A DNA stretch of 54,304 nt from Deltaproteobacteria bacterium (GTDB lineage Bacteria > Myxococcota_A > UBA9160 > JAFDET01), in the NCBI GenBank assembly GCA_019310195.1, contig JAFDET010000002.1, forward strand, positions 1 to 54,304. Reading direction: 5' to 3'. How positions within the stretch are numbered: position 1 is the first letter of the stretch; each line of letters starts with the position of its first letter. Both the position numbers and the translations under genes were made by a program. Below are positions 25,446-33,524 of this stretch, piece after piece. The notes under the pieces are model-generated. The model did not search any database and was not told the DNA's origin. It was given only the letters and a program-made list of their open reading frames with translations.

Positions 25446-28085
25446 ATGTCCCCGGACAATCCCACCTACGTCCGCACCGCGCCCGAGGCCATCGCCGACC
25501 CGTTCTCGGCGATGACGCCGCGCTTCAGCTTCTTCCTCCGCCGCTTCGGCCGCCGCTTCTTCCGCCACCTGGAGCTCGACGAGTCCACTGTCGAGACCCT
25601 GCGCGGCCTCGAGTCCAAGGGCTCGGTGGTGTACGTGATGCGCTACGCCAGCCGCCTGGACTACTTCCTGTTCAACTGGCTCTTCCTGCGCGATGGTCTG
25701 CGGCTCTCGGGCTTCGCCAACGGCGTGGCCTTCTACTACTACCGCCCGCTCGTCGAAGCCGCGCGGCTGCTGTGGCGCCGCCTGGACCTGCATCGCTGGC
25801 TGCCCGGATCCGGGGAGCGCGCCCACGAGCACGAGCTGGGTCGCGAACACGTCCACGAGCTGGTGCGTTCCGGCGAGTCGCTCTTCCTGTTCATGCGCAC
25901 GGCGCGGGTGGGCTCGGTCCTGCAGGGCCGCCGCGACGCGGTGCGCGCCGGCCAGAACGAGCTGGACTTCCTGGGCGAGATCGTGGGCAGCGTCTGGAAC
26001 GACGACCGCCCGGTCTATCTGGTGCCGCTGGCGCTCTTCTGGCGCAAGGGACCGCGGCGCAGCGCCCGCCGCTTCCTGAACCTGGGTTACGGCGCCGCCA
26101 CGCGGCCCACCGACCTGGCCAAGGTCACGAGCTTTCTGCTCAACTACCGCAACCTCAAGATCAACGTGAGTGAGGCCATCGACCTGCGCGCCTTCGTCGG
26201 CGAGCGCCGCGCCGAAGGCGCTGCGACCCTGGCGCGCAAGGTCAGGCGCTCGCTGCTGCTGCACCTGTACCGCGAGGAGAAGGTGGTGCAGGGCGCGCCG
26301 ATCCAGCCCTTCCATCGCGTCGAAGAGGAGGTCTTCTCCGACGCCGCCTTCGGCACCGTGCTGACCGAGTACGCCCACCAGAAGGACATCCGCATCGAGG
26401 CCGCCCGCGCCCAGGCCTCCAAGATGCTGCGCGAGATTGCGGCGCGCATGAACTCGACCGTGCTGGCGATCCTCAGCATCGCCGTGACGCTGATCCTGCG
26501 CCGCATGTTTGGCAACATCGACGTGACCGGGCTGGAGAAGGTGGAGGGCTACTCGCGCCAGCACCCGATCGTGCTGGTGCCGAGCCATCGCTCCTACTTC
26601 GACTTCGTGATCCTCCAGTGGCTCTTCTACTCCCGGCACATGATGCCCCCCCACATCCTGGCGCGGGAGAACATGGGCTTCGGCCCCTTCGGCTTCCTGT
26701 TCCGCAGGGTCGGCGCCTTCTTCATGCGCCGCTCCTTCGACGACCCCCTCTACAAGGAGGTGTTCCGCCGCTACATCACGTACCTGGTGCGCCAGGGCTA
26801 CTCCCAGGAGTTCTTCATCGAGGGAGGCCGCTCGCGCACGGGCAAGAGCCTGACGCCCAAGCTCGGGTTCCTGAACTGGGATGTGGAAGCCTTCCTGGCT
26901 ACGGGCCGCCGCGACCTCTTCTTCGTGCCCACTGCCATCACCTACGAGCGCCTGGTGGAGGAGGGGGCCATGGTGCGCGAGCTGGAGGGCGACGAGAAGC
27001 AGGACGAGAGCATGCTGGGCCTGCTGCGCGCGCGAAAGTTCCTGCAGCTTCGCTTCGGAAGCGTCCACGTGAACTTCGGCGAGCCGATCTCGCTGGCCGA
27101 TGCCCTGGGCGACCGGCGCGAACGCTTCGCGGGCGCCGAGGCCCTGGCCGAGAGGCGCGAGTTCGTCGAGGGTCTGGGCAACCGCCTGGTCGAACGGATC
27201 AACTGGGCGGCCGTGGCGAACTCCACGTCCGTGGCGGCGTGTGCGCTGCTGGGCGAGCCGCGCCGTGGACTGCTGCGCCACGAGCTGGTGGCCCGCATGC
27301 AGCAGATCGTCGACCTGCTGCGCATCCAGGACGTGCGCATGACGGCCGCCCTGCAGGCCGACGAGGGCGAGTTCCGCGAGTCGATCGCCTTCCTGGAGCG
27401 CAGCGACTTGATCCACTCCATGGACGACTCCCATGGCGAGACGCTCTACTTCGATGAGTCCAAGCGCCGGGCCCTGGACATCTACCGCAACGCCATCATC
27501 CACTTCCTGGCGGCGCCCAGCTTCCTGGCCCTGGAGCTCGGCGAGGGCGGCACCGCCGCGGAGCTGCGCGGGCGCGTGGCCGGCTGGCTGGACCTGCTCT
27601 ACCAGGAGTTCTACGCGCCCCGGGAGGAGATCCTGGTGGCCCACGTGGACGGCTTCCTCGACTACTTCGAGCGCTTCGGCATGATCGAGCGCCGCGAAGA
27701 CCGGCTGCTGGCCAGTGAGAAGGGCCGCGCCTACTTCGCGTTCCTTTCCGCCCAGACGCGCGGCGTGCTCGAGGCCTACTGCGCGGCCTTCACCGCGGCG
27801 CAGGAGCTGGGCGAGGAGCCCGTCGGCCGCCGTGCGCTGCAGAAGCGGATCGAGGCGCAGTTCGAGCGCGCGCAGCTGCTGGGCGTTGCGTTGCGCCCCG
27901 AGGGGCGCAACCCCATCACCTTCCAGAACGCGTTGGAGCTGCTGGCGCGCCGGCGCATCCTGGTGCGCAGTCTGGGGCGTCGCGGCCGGGATCGTCGTCG
28001 CGAGCCCAGCTTCTCTCGCGGGCCGGCCTTCGACGAGCTCGGCGCGCTTTGCGAGCGGCTGGCGGCCGTCCTCGTCCACGGGTAG
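25446..28085 (+). CDS. plsB: Glycerol-3-phosphate 1-O-acyltransferase PlsB
   Basis: An 879-residue membrane enzyme, start ATG 25446. It acylates position 1 of glycerol-3-phosphate, the first step of phospholipid synthesis. The four acyltransferase blocks are present: VPSHRSYFDF with catalytic His381 and Asp386 (HX4D), a GFGPFGFLFRRVGAFFMRR block, FIEGGRSRTGK, and FVPTAITYERLVE. A hydrophobic stretch just before (TVLAILSIAVTLIL, near 340) could insert in the membrane. The long helical C-terminal third (residues 560-879) and the N-terminal 300 residues match the layout of E. coli PlsB, which is about 70 residues shorter. Twenty-five bases after it comes hisI. Confidence 0.95.
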   Translation: MSPDNPTYVRTAPEAIADPFSAMTPRFSFFLRRFGRRFFRHLELDESTVETLRGLESKGSVVYVMRYASRLDYFLFNWLFLRDGLRLSGFANGVAFYYYRPLVEAARLLWRRLDLHRWLPGSGERAHEHELGREHVHELVRSGESLFLFMRTARVGSVLQGRRDAVRAGQNELDFLGEIVGSVWNDDRPVYLVPLALFWRKGPRRSARRFLNLGYGAATRPTDLAKVTSFLLNYRNLKINVSEAIDLRAFVGERRAEGAATLARKVRRSLLLHLYREEKVVQGAPIQPFHRVEEEVFSDAAFGTVLTEYAHQKDIRIEAARAQASKMLREIAARMNSTVLAILSIAVTLILRRMFGNIDVTGLEKVEGYSRQHPIVLVPSHRSYFDFVILQWLFYSRHMMPPHILARENMGFGPFGFLFRRVGAFFMRRSFDDPLYKEVFRRYITYLVRQGYSQEFFIEGGRSRTGKSLTPKLGFLNWDVEAFLATGRRDLFFVPTAITYERLVEEGAMVRELEGDEKQDESMLGLLRARKFLQLRFGSVHVNFGEPISLADALGDRRERFAGAEALAERREFVEGLGNRLVERINWAAVANSTSVAACALLGEPRRGLLRHELVARMQQIVDLLRIQDVRMTAALQADEGEFRESIAFLERSDLIHSMDDSHGETLYFDESKRRALDIYRNAIIHFLAAPSFLALELGEGGTAAELRGRVAGWLDLLYQEFYAPREEILVAHVDGFLDYFERFGMIERREDRLLASEKGRAYFAFLSAQTRGVLEAYCAAFTAAQELGEEPVGRRALQKRIEAQFERAQLLGVALRPEGRNPITFQNALELLARRRILVRSLGRRGRDRRREPSFSRGPAFDELGALCERLAAVLVHG

Positions 28086-28091
28086 GCTCCT

Positions 28092-28108
28092 CCTCCCTCT
28101 GGGGGAGG
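28092..28108 (+). promoter_or_regulatory. Hairpin covering the hisI ribosome binding site
   Basis: CCTCCC (28092-28097) can pair with GGGAGG (28103-28108), which is the Shine-Dalgarno sequence of hisI, with a five-base loop. This could lower or regulate translation initiation. It may also be coincidental GC complementarity. Confidence 0.3.
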
Positions 28109-28110
28109 CC

Positions 28111-28500
28111 ATGGACGCGATCCTGAACGAACTGGACTTCGAGAAGGGCGGCGGCCTGGTGACCGCCATCGCCCAGGACGACGCGACTGGCGAGATCCTG
28201 ATGGTCGCCTACATGAACGCCGACTCGTTTCGCAAGACGCTGGAGACGGGCGAAGTGCACTACTGGAGCCGCAGTCGCAAGCAGCTGTGGCACAAGGGGC
28301 AGGAGAGCGGAAACGTGCAGCGCCTGAAGGGCCTCTTCCTGGACTGCGACGGCGACGCGGTGCTGGTACGCGTGGAGCAGGTGGGTGGCGCCGCCTGTCA
28401 CACCGGCAAGCGCAGCTGCTTCTTCCGCCGGGCCGACGGCGACGTTCTGGTGGACGAGGGCGAGCAGGTCTTCGACCCCGCCCAGGTGTACAAGCGATGA
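28111..28500 (+). CDS. hisI: Phosphoribosyl-AMP cyclohydrolase
   Basis: A 129-residue monofunctional HisI; ATG 28111 follows GGGGGAGG. It opens the purine ring of phosphoribosyl-AMP, the third step of histidine synthesis. Visible family motifs: ILMVAYMNADSF, HYWSRSRKQLWHKG, FLDCDGDA (metal-binding DxDxD type), and the zinc cysteines in the CDGD, ACH and KRSC elements. The HisE pyrophosphatase domain fused to it in enterics is absent. Its stop overlaps hisG as ATGA. Confidence 0.96.
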   Translation: MDAILNELDFEKGGGLVTAIAQDDATGEILMVAYMNADSFRKTLETGEVHYWSRSRKQLWHKGQESGNVQRLKGLFLDCDGDAVLVRVEQVGGAACHTGKRSCFFRRADGDVLVDEGEQVFDPAQVYKR

Positions 28501-29414
28501 GCCCGGCACGGCGTCGCGCGAAGCCGAAGGCCGGCGGAACGAAGGGTGTCCTGCGCATCGGGCTGCCCAAGGGAAGCCTCCAGGAGACCACCGGGCGGCT
28601 CTTTGCACAGGCCGGCTACCAGATCACCATCCGTGACCGCTCCTACTACCCGGCCATCGACGACCCGGAGCTGGAGTGCATCCTGATCCGCGCCCAGGAG
28701 ATGGCCCGCTACGTGGAGCAGGGCGTCATGGACGCCGGCATCACCGGCCTGGACTGGGTGCTGGAAAATCGAGCCAAGGTGAAGGAGCTGGCGGACCTGC
28801 GCGCACCCTGGCCCAACTACCGACCGGTGCGTTGGGTGCTGGCGGTGAAGGAGGGCTCGCCGATCAAGCGGCCCGCGCACCTCCAGGGCAAGCGCATCGC
28901 CACCGAGGCCGTCGGCCTGACCCGGCGTTATCTGAGGCAGCACAAGGTCAAGGCGGACGTGGAGTTCTCCTGGGGCGCCACCGAGGTGAAGCCCCCGGTC
29001 CTGGCCGATGCCATCGTGGACGTGTCCGAGACCGGGTCGAGCCTTCGGGCCAACAACCTGCGGGTGCTCGACACGGTGCTGGAGAGCACGCCGCGCTTCG
29101 TGGCCAACAGGGATGCGTACGAGGATCCCTGGAAGCGGCGCAAGATGGAGCGCCTGCTCCTGCTGCTCAAGGGCGCCATCGATGCCGCGGACCGGGTGGG
29201 TCTGATGCTCAACGTGCGCCGCGATCACCTGGACCGCGTCCTCGAGCTGCTTCCCGCCCTGGCGACGCCCACCATCTCTACCTTGTCCGACGAACGCTGG
29301 GCGGCGGTCAATACGGTGATCGAGGAGCGGCTGGTGCGGGACCTGATCCCGCAGCTGGCCGAGTCCGGCGCCCAGGGCATCGTGGAGTACCCGCTCAACA
29401 AGATCCTCCTCTGA
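28497..29414 (+). CDS. hisG: ATP phosphoribosyltransferase, long form
   Basis: A 305-residue protein, ATG 28497 overlapping the hisI stop. It catalyses the committed step of histidine synthesis (ATP plus PRPP). An N-terminal basic extension of about 17 residues precedes LRIGLPKGSLQETT. The catalytic core has DAGITGLDW and the PRPP-binding loop DAIVDVSETGSSLRANN. From about residue 225 the C-terminal ACT-like domain (LMLNVRRDHLDRVLELLPAL to VEYPLNKIL) indicates the long, histidine-inhibited, HisZ-independent form. Only hisI and hisG of the pathway are here. Confidence 0.96.
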   Translation: MSPARRRAKPKAGGTKGVLRIGLPKGSLQETTGRLFAQAGYQITIRDRSYYPAIDDPELECILIRAQEMARYVEQGVMDAGITGLDWVLENRAKVKELADLRAPWPNYRPVRWVLAVKEGSPIKRPAHLQGKRIATEAVGLTRRYLRQHKVKADVEFSWGATEVKPPVLADAIVDVSETGSSLRANNLRVLDTVLESTPRFVANRDAYEDPWKRRKMERLLLLLKGAIDAADRVGLMLNVRRDHLDRVLELLPALATPTISTLSDERWAAVNTVIEERLVRDLIPQLAESGAQGIVEYPLNKILL

Positions 29415-29427
29415 GGGGCTGCGGCGC

Positions 29428-29976
29428 GTGATCGGCCGCCTGCGCCGCTTGGCGGGCCTGGCGCCCGCGTATGCGCGCACCGCCTGGTGGGGCATGGTGG
29501 GCCCGCGCCGGGAGCGCGCGCCGCTGCTGGTGGTGCAGGCCGCGGTGCTCGGCCCGGATGGAATCCTGCTCTCCCTGCGCTCGGACCTGTGGGGCTGGGA
29601 GCTGCCCGGCGGGAACTTGCAGGCCGACGAGGTGCCGGAGGCGGCGCTGCGCCGCGAGGTGCGTGAGGAGACCGGGCTCGATGTGGAGTTGGAGGCGCAC
29701 GTGGGCGACTACGTGCGCAGCGGCTTCCGTCCCCATCGCGCACGCGTCTATCGCTGCCGGGTGTCGGGTGGGGCGCTTACCCCCAGTGATGAGACGCCGC
29801 GTGTGGCGTGGTTCCCCACCGACGCGCTGCCGGACGCTCTGTTCGCCTGGTACCGAGCGCCGATCGAAGATGCGTTGGCCCGGCTCCAGCAGCCCGTGGA
29901 GCGGCACGAACACCTGGGGCTCGCGGCCATCCTCGCGGCCGCCCGCATCGACCTCCGTACGCGTTGGCGGGGGTGA
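29428..29976 (+). CDS. NUDIX hydrolase
   Basis: A 182-residue protein, GTG 29428, 13 bases after hisG. The Nudix box is complete: it starts GGNLQADE, continues with VPEAALR and ends REVREETGL, matching G-x5-E-x7-REUxEExGU. It hydrolyses a nucleoside diphosphate linked to another group, with the substrate not predictable from the box. An N-terminal basic/aromatic extension (about 30 residues, AYARTAWWGM) precedes the fold. It is probably cotranscribed with hisIG and ends at the strong hairpin at 30058. Confidence 0.9.
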   Translation: MIGRLRRLAGLAPAYARTAWWGMVGPRRERAPLLVVQAAVLGPDGILLSLRSDLWGWELPGGNLQADEVPEAALRREVREETGLDVELEAHVGDYVRSGFRPHRARVYRCRVSGGALTPSDETPRVAWFPTDALPDALFAWYRAPIEDALARLQQPVERHEHLGLAAILAAARIDLRTRWRG

Positions 29977-30057
29977 CGCGCGTGGGCCGGCGGGCGGAGG
30001 TGATCGGCGAGCGGACCGGGTGCTTGCCCGTGGCTCGGTGCGCGCGATCCAACGAAA

Positions 30058-30086
30058 ACGCCCGGCCAAAGGCCGGGCGTCTTCTG
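30058..30086. terminator. Bidirectional intrinsic terminator
   Basis: ACGCCCGGCC (30058-30067), AAA loop, GGCCGGGCGT (30071-30080) form a perfect ten-base stem. The plus strand continues CTTCTGCTTCTT, while the minus strand reads through to CGTTTTCGTT, so both directions have a pyrimidine/T-rich tail. It lies between the convergent NUDIX gene and the minus-strand zinc-ribbon gene. Confidence 0.88.
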
Positions 30087-30121
30087 CTTCTTCGCCGAAG
30101 CGATCGCGATTGGCGCGGTGG

Positions 30122-30619
30122 TCAGCGCGCCTGCTCGCGCAATCCGCTGGCTTCCCACTCCTTGCTGAGCTGGTGAAGCTTCTTCTGGAACTCCTCGAAG
30201 CTCTCGTCGAAGGAGAGGATGATCTCCGTGGTCCGGGGGATGTCGTCGCCGTTGAGCAGGCCCCGGTAGCGGTTCAGGTTCGCGAGGATCGCCTCGGCCA
30301 CCTTGAGCGCCCGCTTCTCGGTCTTGATGAGCGGTGACTGCAGCGTGTAGACGTTGTTGCGGCCCCACAGGCTCTCGTCGCGAACGATGGCGATCTCGCG
30401 GTAGATGCCGTTGATGGGGTCGAAGTTGTACTCGACCCGGACCTCCTTGAAGATGTCCGAGTTCCCGGTGTAGAAGCCACGTTCCTTCTCCACCTTGCCC
30501 AGCTGGCGGCAGCGCGGACAGTAGAAGGTGTCACCGTGGTTCAGCAGGAACACGCCCTTGGCGTAGTCCTCGCAGTCCGTGTTCTCGCAGTATCCGACGC
30601 CGCGCTTCATGCTCGCCAT
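30122..30619 (-). CDS. Zinc-ribbon protein of unknown function
   Basis: A 165-residue protein; ATG 30619 is best placed behind GGAG, although GTG 30631 and ATG 30610 are possible. The N-terminus holds four cysteines in two CxxxxC/CxxC pairs (YCENTDCEDYAKG and TFYCPRCRQLG), a zinc-ribbon pattern. The rest is well ordered and charged (VRVEYNFDPINGIYREIAIV, then TEIILSFDESFEEFQKKL), with Asn/Tyr/Phe-rich composition unlike most neighbours. I do not recognise the family. The gene is preceded by an unusually long leader (see 30632-31013). Confidence 0.75.
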   Translation of the reverse strand: MASMKRGVGYCENTDCEDYAKGVFLLNHGDTFYCPRCRQLGKVEKERGFYTGNSDIFKEVRVEYNFDPINGIYREIAIVRDESLWGRNNVYTLQSPLIKTEKRALKVAEAILANLNRYRGLLNGDDIPRTTEIILSFDESFEEFQKKLHQLSKEWEASGLREQAR

Positions 30620-30631
30620 GCTCGTTGCCAC

Positions 30632-31013
30632 TCCAGTTCGCCGCGGAATGTCGCCTTGCGGGGCGCCAGGCGACCAACGGCCGCGCTCTCCAGTGATTCA
30701 AGCCCCGTGCCAGATCGGGCTCGGCCGTGCGTTTCCAGCGTGCCGACGGTCTGGTGGGGGGGGAAGGTGCGCGCACCTTGCGCGCCCGTGATGGGCTCCG
30801 CGGTCGGGCCGGCGGTTGCTAGCGAACCGCTTTTGGGAAGCGGGCTACCCACTCGGTCTGCCGGTGCAAGAGAGTTCGGAGCGACGGGTGCATCTGCGCA
30901 CGGAATAGCCGAAAGCGCAGCCGGAACGCGCACTTGGCCATGGGGGGTAGGGCGCAATGTCACTCCTGGTACCGGAAGACCGCAGCCGTATGTGGAGCTT
31001 GCAGCTGATATTG
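30632..31013 (-). other. Long untranslated leader or regulatory region upstream of the zinc-ribbon gene
   Basis: About 380 bases without a credible gene. Contents: a perfect 16-base palindrome AAGGTGCGCGCACCTT at 30764-30779 and a small hairpin (CCGCTT, TTGGG, AAGCGG) within 30822-30845. The only promoter match in the minus direction is at 31014-31043. If that promoter is used, the region is a 380-base 5' leader. No tRNA or known riboswitch core was recognised. Confidence 0.4.
30764..30779. promoter_or_regulatory. 16-bp perfect palindrome, candidate operator
   Basis: AAGGTGCGCGCACCTT reads identically on both strands. It sits about 145 bases before the zinc-ribbon gene start. Symmetry and length suit a dimeric regulator binding site. 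Confidence 0.4.
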
Positions 31014-31043
31014 CTTGTACCTCCGCGGCCCCACTCTTGTCAA
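31014..31043 (-). promoter_or_regulatory. Sigma-70-type promoter, minus strand
   Basis: TTGACA (31043-31038, six of six) with an 18-base spacer and TACAAG (31019-31014, four of six). It overlaps the end of the ccmD remnant and points toward the zinc-ribbon gene. Confidence 0.5.
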
Positions 31044-31167
31044 GCTCGATCGGCCTCCGGGGCCTCTGCCAGGCGCCGGCGCAGGGACCTGCGCTCGCGA
31101 AAAAAGTGCACGCCGTAGGCGGTGAGAAGCCCCCCACGAGCCCGTACGCGATCACCACGTAGGTCAT
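31040..31167 (-). pseudogene. ccmD: ccmD remnant (haem exporter protein D), frameshifted
   Basis: From ATG 31167 the frame reads MTYVVIAYGLVGGF, then a shift of one base is needed to continue as TAYGVHFFRERRSL and RRRLAEAPEADRA with a stop at 31040. The 128-base length is one base short of 43 codons, consistent with a single deletion near 31126. The composite has the CcmD layout: one membrane helix starting with a YVxxAY element, then a basic tail. CcmD supports the CcmABC haem-handling complex in cytochrome c maturation. The ATG overlaps a TGA of the preceding frame (ATGA), the usual ccmC-ccmD coupling. Confidence 0.7.
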
Positions 31168-31583
31168 CTCGCCACACTTCCAGCAGGCTCGCCTCGGCTG
31201 CGCTGGGCCAGCGCCGAGAGGTCGTGCTCGTCCAGCAGGGAGGCTACGCGCGCGGGCGCTTCGCGTACCGCGTAGAGTCGCGCGGCGAAGAGCAGCTGCT
31301 CGCGCGCCGTGAGCGCGGGGTGGAGCAGCGTGGCGTGGCCCACGTAGCCGACCTGGCGGCGCGCCGCGCATCGCTCGGTGGCCGCAGATCCGACTCGCAG
31401 CTCGCCTGCGCTGGGCCGGGCCAGGCCCGCCGTCCGGCGCAGTAGCGTGGACTTGCCCGCGCCGCTTGGGGCCGACGACCGCCAGCACGGCGCCGGCGGC
31501 CACCTCCAAGTTCGGTCCACGCAGGGCGGGCACGGGGCCGAACCGCTCTCGAGGCCGCGGGCCTCGATCACCGCTGCGCTCAC
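31168..31583 (-). pseudogene. ccmA: ccmA remnant (haem exporter ATP-binding protein), frameshifted and truncated
   Basis: Starting GTG 31583 the reading is VSAAVIEARGLE, then in a second frame RFGPVPALRGPNLEVAAGAV and LAVVGP, then in a third frame SGAGKSTLLRRTAGLARPSA, GELRVG and on to LLDEHDLSALAQR. Two shifts are needed, near 31550 (two extra bases) and 31470 (one extra base). The composite is the first two-thirds of a CcmA-type ABC ATPase with its Walker A. The signature LSxGQ, Walker B, and all of ccmB and most of ccmC are missing; sequence passes straight into a ccmD-like gene. This is the stump of a deleted ccmABCD operon. Confidence 0.75.
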
Positions 31584-31725
31584 CCGTGGGCTCCCTTGGG
31601 GTCGTCGGCGCCGACCTGCGCACCGACCGGCATCTGGGTTCCCTTGGACACGGCCGGGGGAATCGAGCACCTCCCCCGGGCCGGAAAGAAACCCGAAGTC
31701 GCAGACTTAGGCCATCGCGGTCGAC

Positions 31726-31744
31726 AGCCGCGAAGGTCGCGGCT
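31726..31744 (+). promoter_or_regulatory. Leader hairpin before the aminotransferase gene
   Basis: AGCCGCGA (31726-31733), AGG loop and TCGCGGCT (31737-31744) make an eight-base stem ending five bases before the GGGGA ribosome site of the gene at 31759. An alternative stem, CGCGG (31716-31720) with CCGCG (31728-31732), would exclude it. Confidence 0.35.
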
Positions 31745-31758
31745 ACTCGGGGAAGGCC

Positions 31759-32913
31759 ATGTCCCTGAAGTTCCATCCTCGGGTCGATCAGCTCGAGCCG
31801 TTCCTGGCCATGGAGGTCATGGAGCGCGCCTTCGCCATGGAGCGCGAGGGCGCCCGGGTGATCCACTTCGGGGTGGGCGAGCCCGGGGTCGCGCCTCCGC
31901 CGGAAGCCGTGGACGCCTGCGTGGCGGCGCTGCGCGGAGGCGAGACTCGCTACACGGACAGCCGCGGCCTGGTCGAGCTTCGCCGGGCCGTCGCCGCCGA
32001 GCAGGCACGGCGCAGCGGGCAGGCGGTCGATCCCGATCAGGTCCTGGTCACCAGCGGCACCTCGCCGGCCATGCTGCTGGTGTTCGGCCTGCTGGCCGGG
32101 CCCGGCGACGAGATCATTCTGGGAACGCCGCACTACCCCTGCTATCCGAGCTTCATCCGCTTCTGCGGCGGGACGCCGGTGTTGGTAGCCACGGGGCCCG
32201 GCGACGGCTGGCAGCTCGATCCCGCGGCGGTGCGCGCCGCCGTGACGCCCCGCACCCGCGCCATCGTCGTCGGCTCGCCGGCCAACCCCACCGGCGCGGT
32301 GCAGGCGGCCGAGACCCTGGACGCATTGGGCGCCCTGGGTCCTCCGCTGATCTCCGACGAGATCTACCACGGCCTCACCTACGACGGTGTCCAGGCGGCC
32401 TCGGCCCTGGGGCGCGCGGAGCACGTCTTCGTGCTGGACGGCTTCTCGAAGCGCTACGCCATGACCGGCTTCCGCCTCGGCTATGCGGTGGTGCCGCCGG
32501 CGGCGCTGCGGAAGCTCCAGGTCATGCAGCAGAACCTCTTCATCTCGGCCAACCGCTTCGTGCAGCACGCGGGCGTGGCGGCCCTGGAGCACGGTGCGCC
32601 CATGGTGGAGCGGCTGCGCAAGTCGCTGGACGGGCGCCGGCTGCGCATGGTCGAAGGGCTGCGCGAGCTGGGGCTGGGGGTGGAGCGCCCGCCCCAGGGC
32701 GCCTTCTACGTCTTCGCCGACGCGCGCCGCTTCGGCAGCGACTCCCTGCGCCTGGCCTTCGACATCCTGGAGCGGGCCCAGGTGGCCTGCACCCCGGGCA
32801 TCGACTTCGGCGCGGCAGGGGAGGGATTCCTGCGCTTCTCCTACACCGCTTCGGAGGCGGACCTGGAGGAGGGGCTGAAGCGCCTGGCCCGGGCGCTGCC
32901 GGAGCTGGCATGA
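31759..32913 (+). CDS. Class I/II pyridoxal-phosphate aminotransferase
   Basis: A 384-residue fold-type I enzyme, ATG 31759 behind GGGGAAGGCC. Motifs: FGVGEPGVAPP near residue 37, YTDSRGLVELRRAVA, VTSGTSPAML, SPANPTGAV (substrate-binding Asn), SDEIYHGLTY, and the PLP lysine in LDGFSKRYAMTGFRLGY; the C-terminal arginine is in LRFSYTAS. It belongs to the aspartate/aromatic aminotransferase branch (AspC/PatA-like). The exact amino donor cannot be read from sequence. Its stop overlaps the engB start as ATGA. Confidence 0.92.
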   Translation: MSLKFHPRVDQLEPFLAMEVMERAFAMEREGARVIHFGVGEPGVAPPPEAVDACVAALRGGETRYTDSRGLVELRRAVAAEQARRSGQAVDPDQVLVTSGTSPAMLLVFGLLAGPGDEIILGTPHYPCYPSFIRFCGGTPVLVATGPGDGWQLDPAAVRAAVTPRTRAIVVGSPANPTGAVQAAETLDALGALGPPLISDEIYHGLTYDGVQAASALGRAEHVFVLDGFSKRYAMTGFRLGYAVVPPAALRKLQVMQQNLFISANRFVQHAGVAALEHGAPMVERLRKSLDGRRLRMVEGLRELGLGVERPPQGAFYVFADARRFGSDSLRLAFDILERAQVACTPGIDFGAAGEGFLRFSYTASEADLEEGLKRLARALPELA

Positions 32914-33524
32914 AGGTCATCGGCGCCGAGTTCGAGACCACGGCCGCCGACGCCGGCGGGCTGCCCCGCGACGGCCTGCCCGAGGTGGCGTTCCTGGGGC
33001 GCTCCAACTGGGGCAAGTCCAGTCTGCTGAACCGCTTGTCGGGGCGCCGCGGTCTGGCTCGGACCAGCGGGACGCCGGGCAAGACGCGACTGCTGCACTT
33101 CTTCCGGCTGCGGCGCCGGGGAGGGGGGCGCGACGCGGAGCTTCTGCTCGTCGACCTGCCGGGCTACGGCTTCGCGCGGGTGTCGCGGGCGGAGCGCGCG
33201 CGCTGGCAGGGGTTGGTGGAGAGCTACCTGGACGGGCGGGCTCCGCTGCGCGCCGCGGTGCTGCTGCAGGATCTGCGCAGGGACGTGTCCGACGACGAGT
33301 TGGACCTGGTGGCCTGGCTCGAGGAACGCTCGATCCCGGTGATCGTGGCGCTGACCAAGTGCGACAAGCTCAAGCCCATGCGCCGCGCAGCCCGAGTGCG
33401 CGAGCTGACGGCGGCCTACGAGCTGCCCGGCGAGCGCGTCGTCGCCACCTCCGCCACCAGCGGCCTGGGCATCGACGCCCTCTGGCGCGCCATCGACACC
33501 ACCCTCACCCAGAACCGGAACTGA
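32910..33524 (+). CDS. engB: Ribosome-biogenesis GTPase EngB (YsxC)
   Basis: A 204-residue GTPase, ATG 32910 overlapping the aminotransferase stop. It has G1 GRSNWGKSSLLN (usually GRSNVGKS; here Trp replaces Val), G2 TSGTPGKT, G3 DLPGYG, G4 TKCDKL and G5 SATSGLG. EngB helps assemble the 50S subunit. Length and motif order are typical. The stop codon TGA lies inside the first copy of a repeated palindromic sequence (33515-33563), which also forms the terminator between this gene and convergent cofE. Confidence 0.96.
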   Translation: MKVIGAEFETTAADAGGLPRDGLPEVAFLGRSNWGKSSLLNRLSGRRGLARTSGTPGKTRLLHFFRLRRRGGGRDAELLLVDLPGYGFARVSRAERARWQGLVESYLDGRAPLRAAVLLQDLRRDVSDDELDLVAWLEERSIPVIVALTKCDKLKPMRRAARVRELTAAYELPGERVVATSATSGLGIDALWRAIDTTLTQNRN

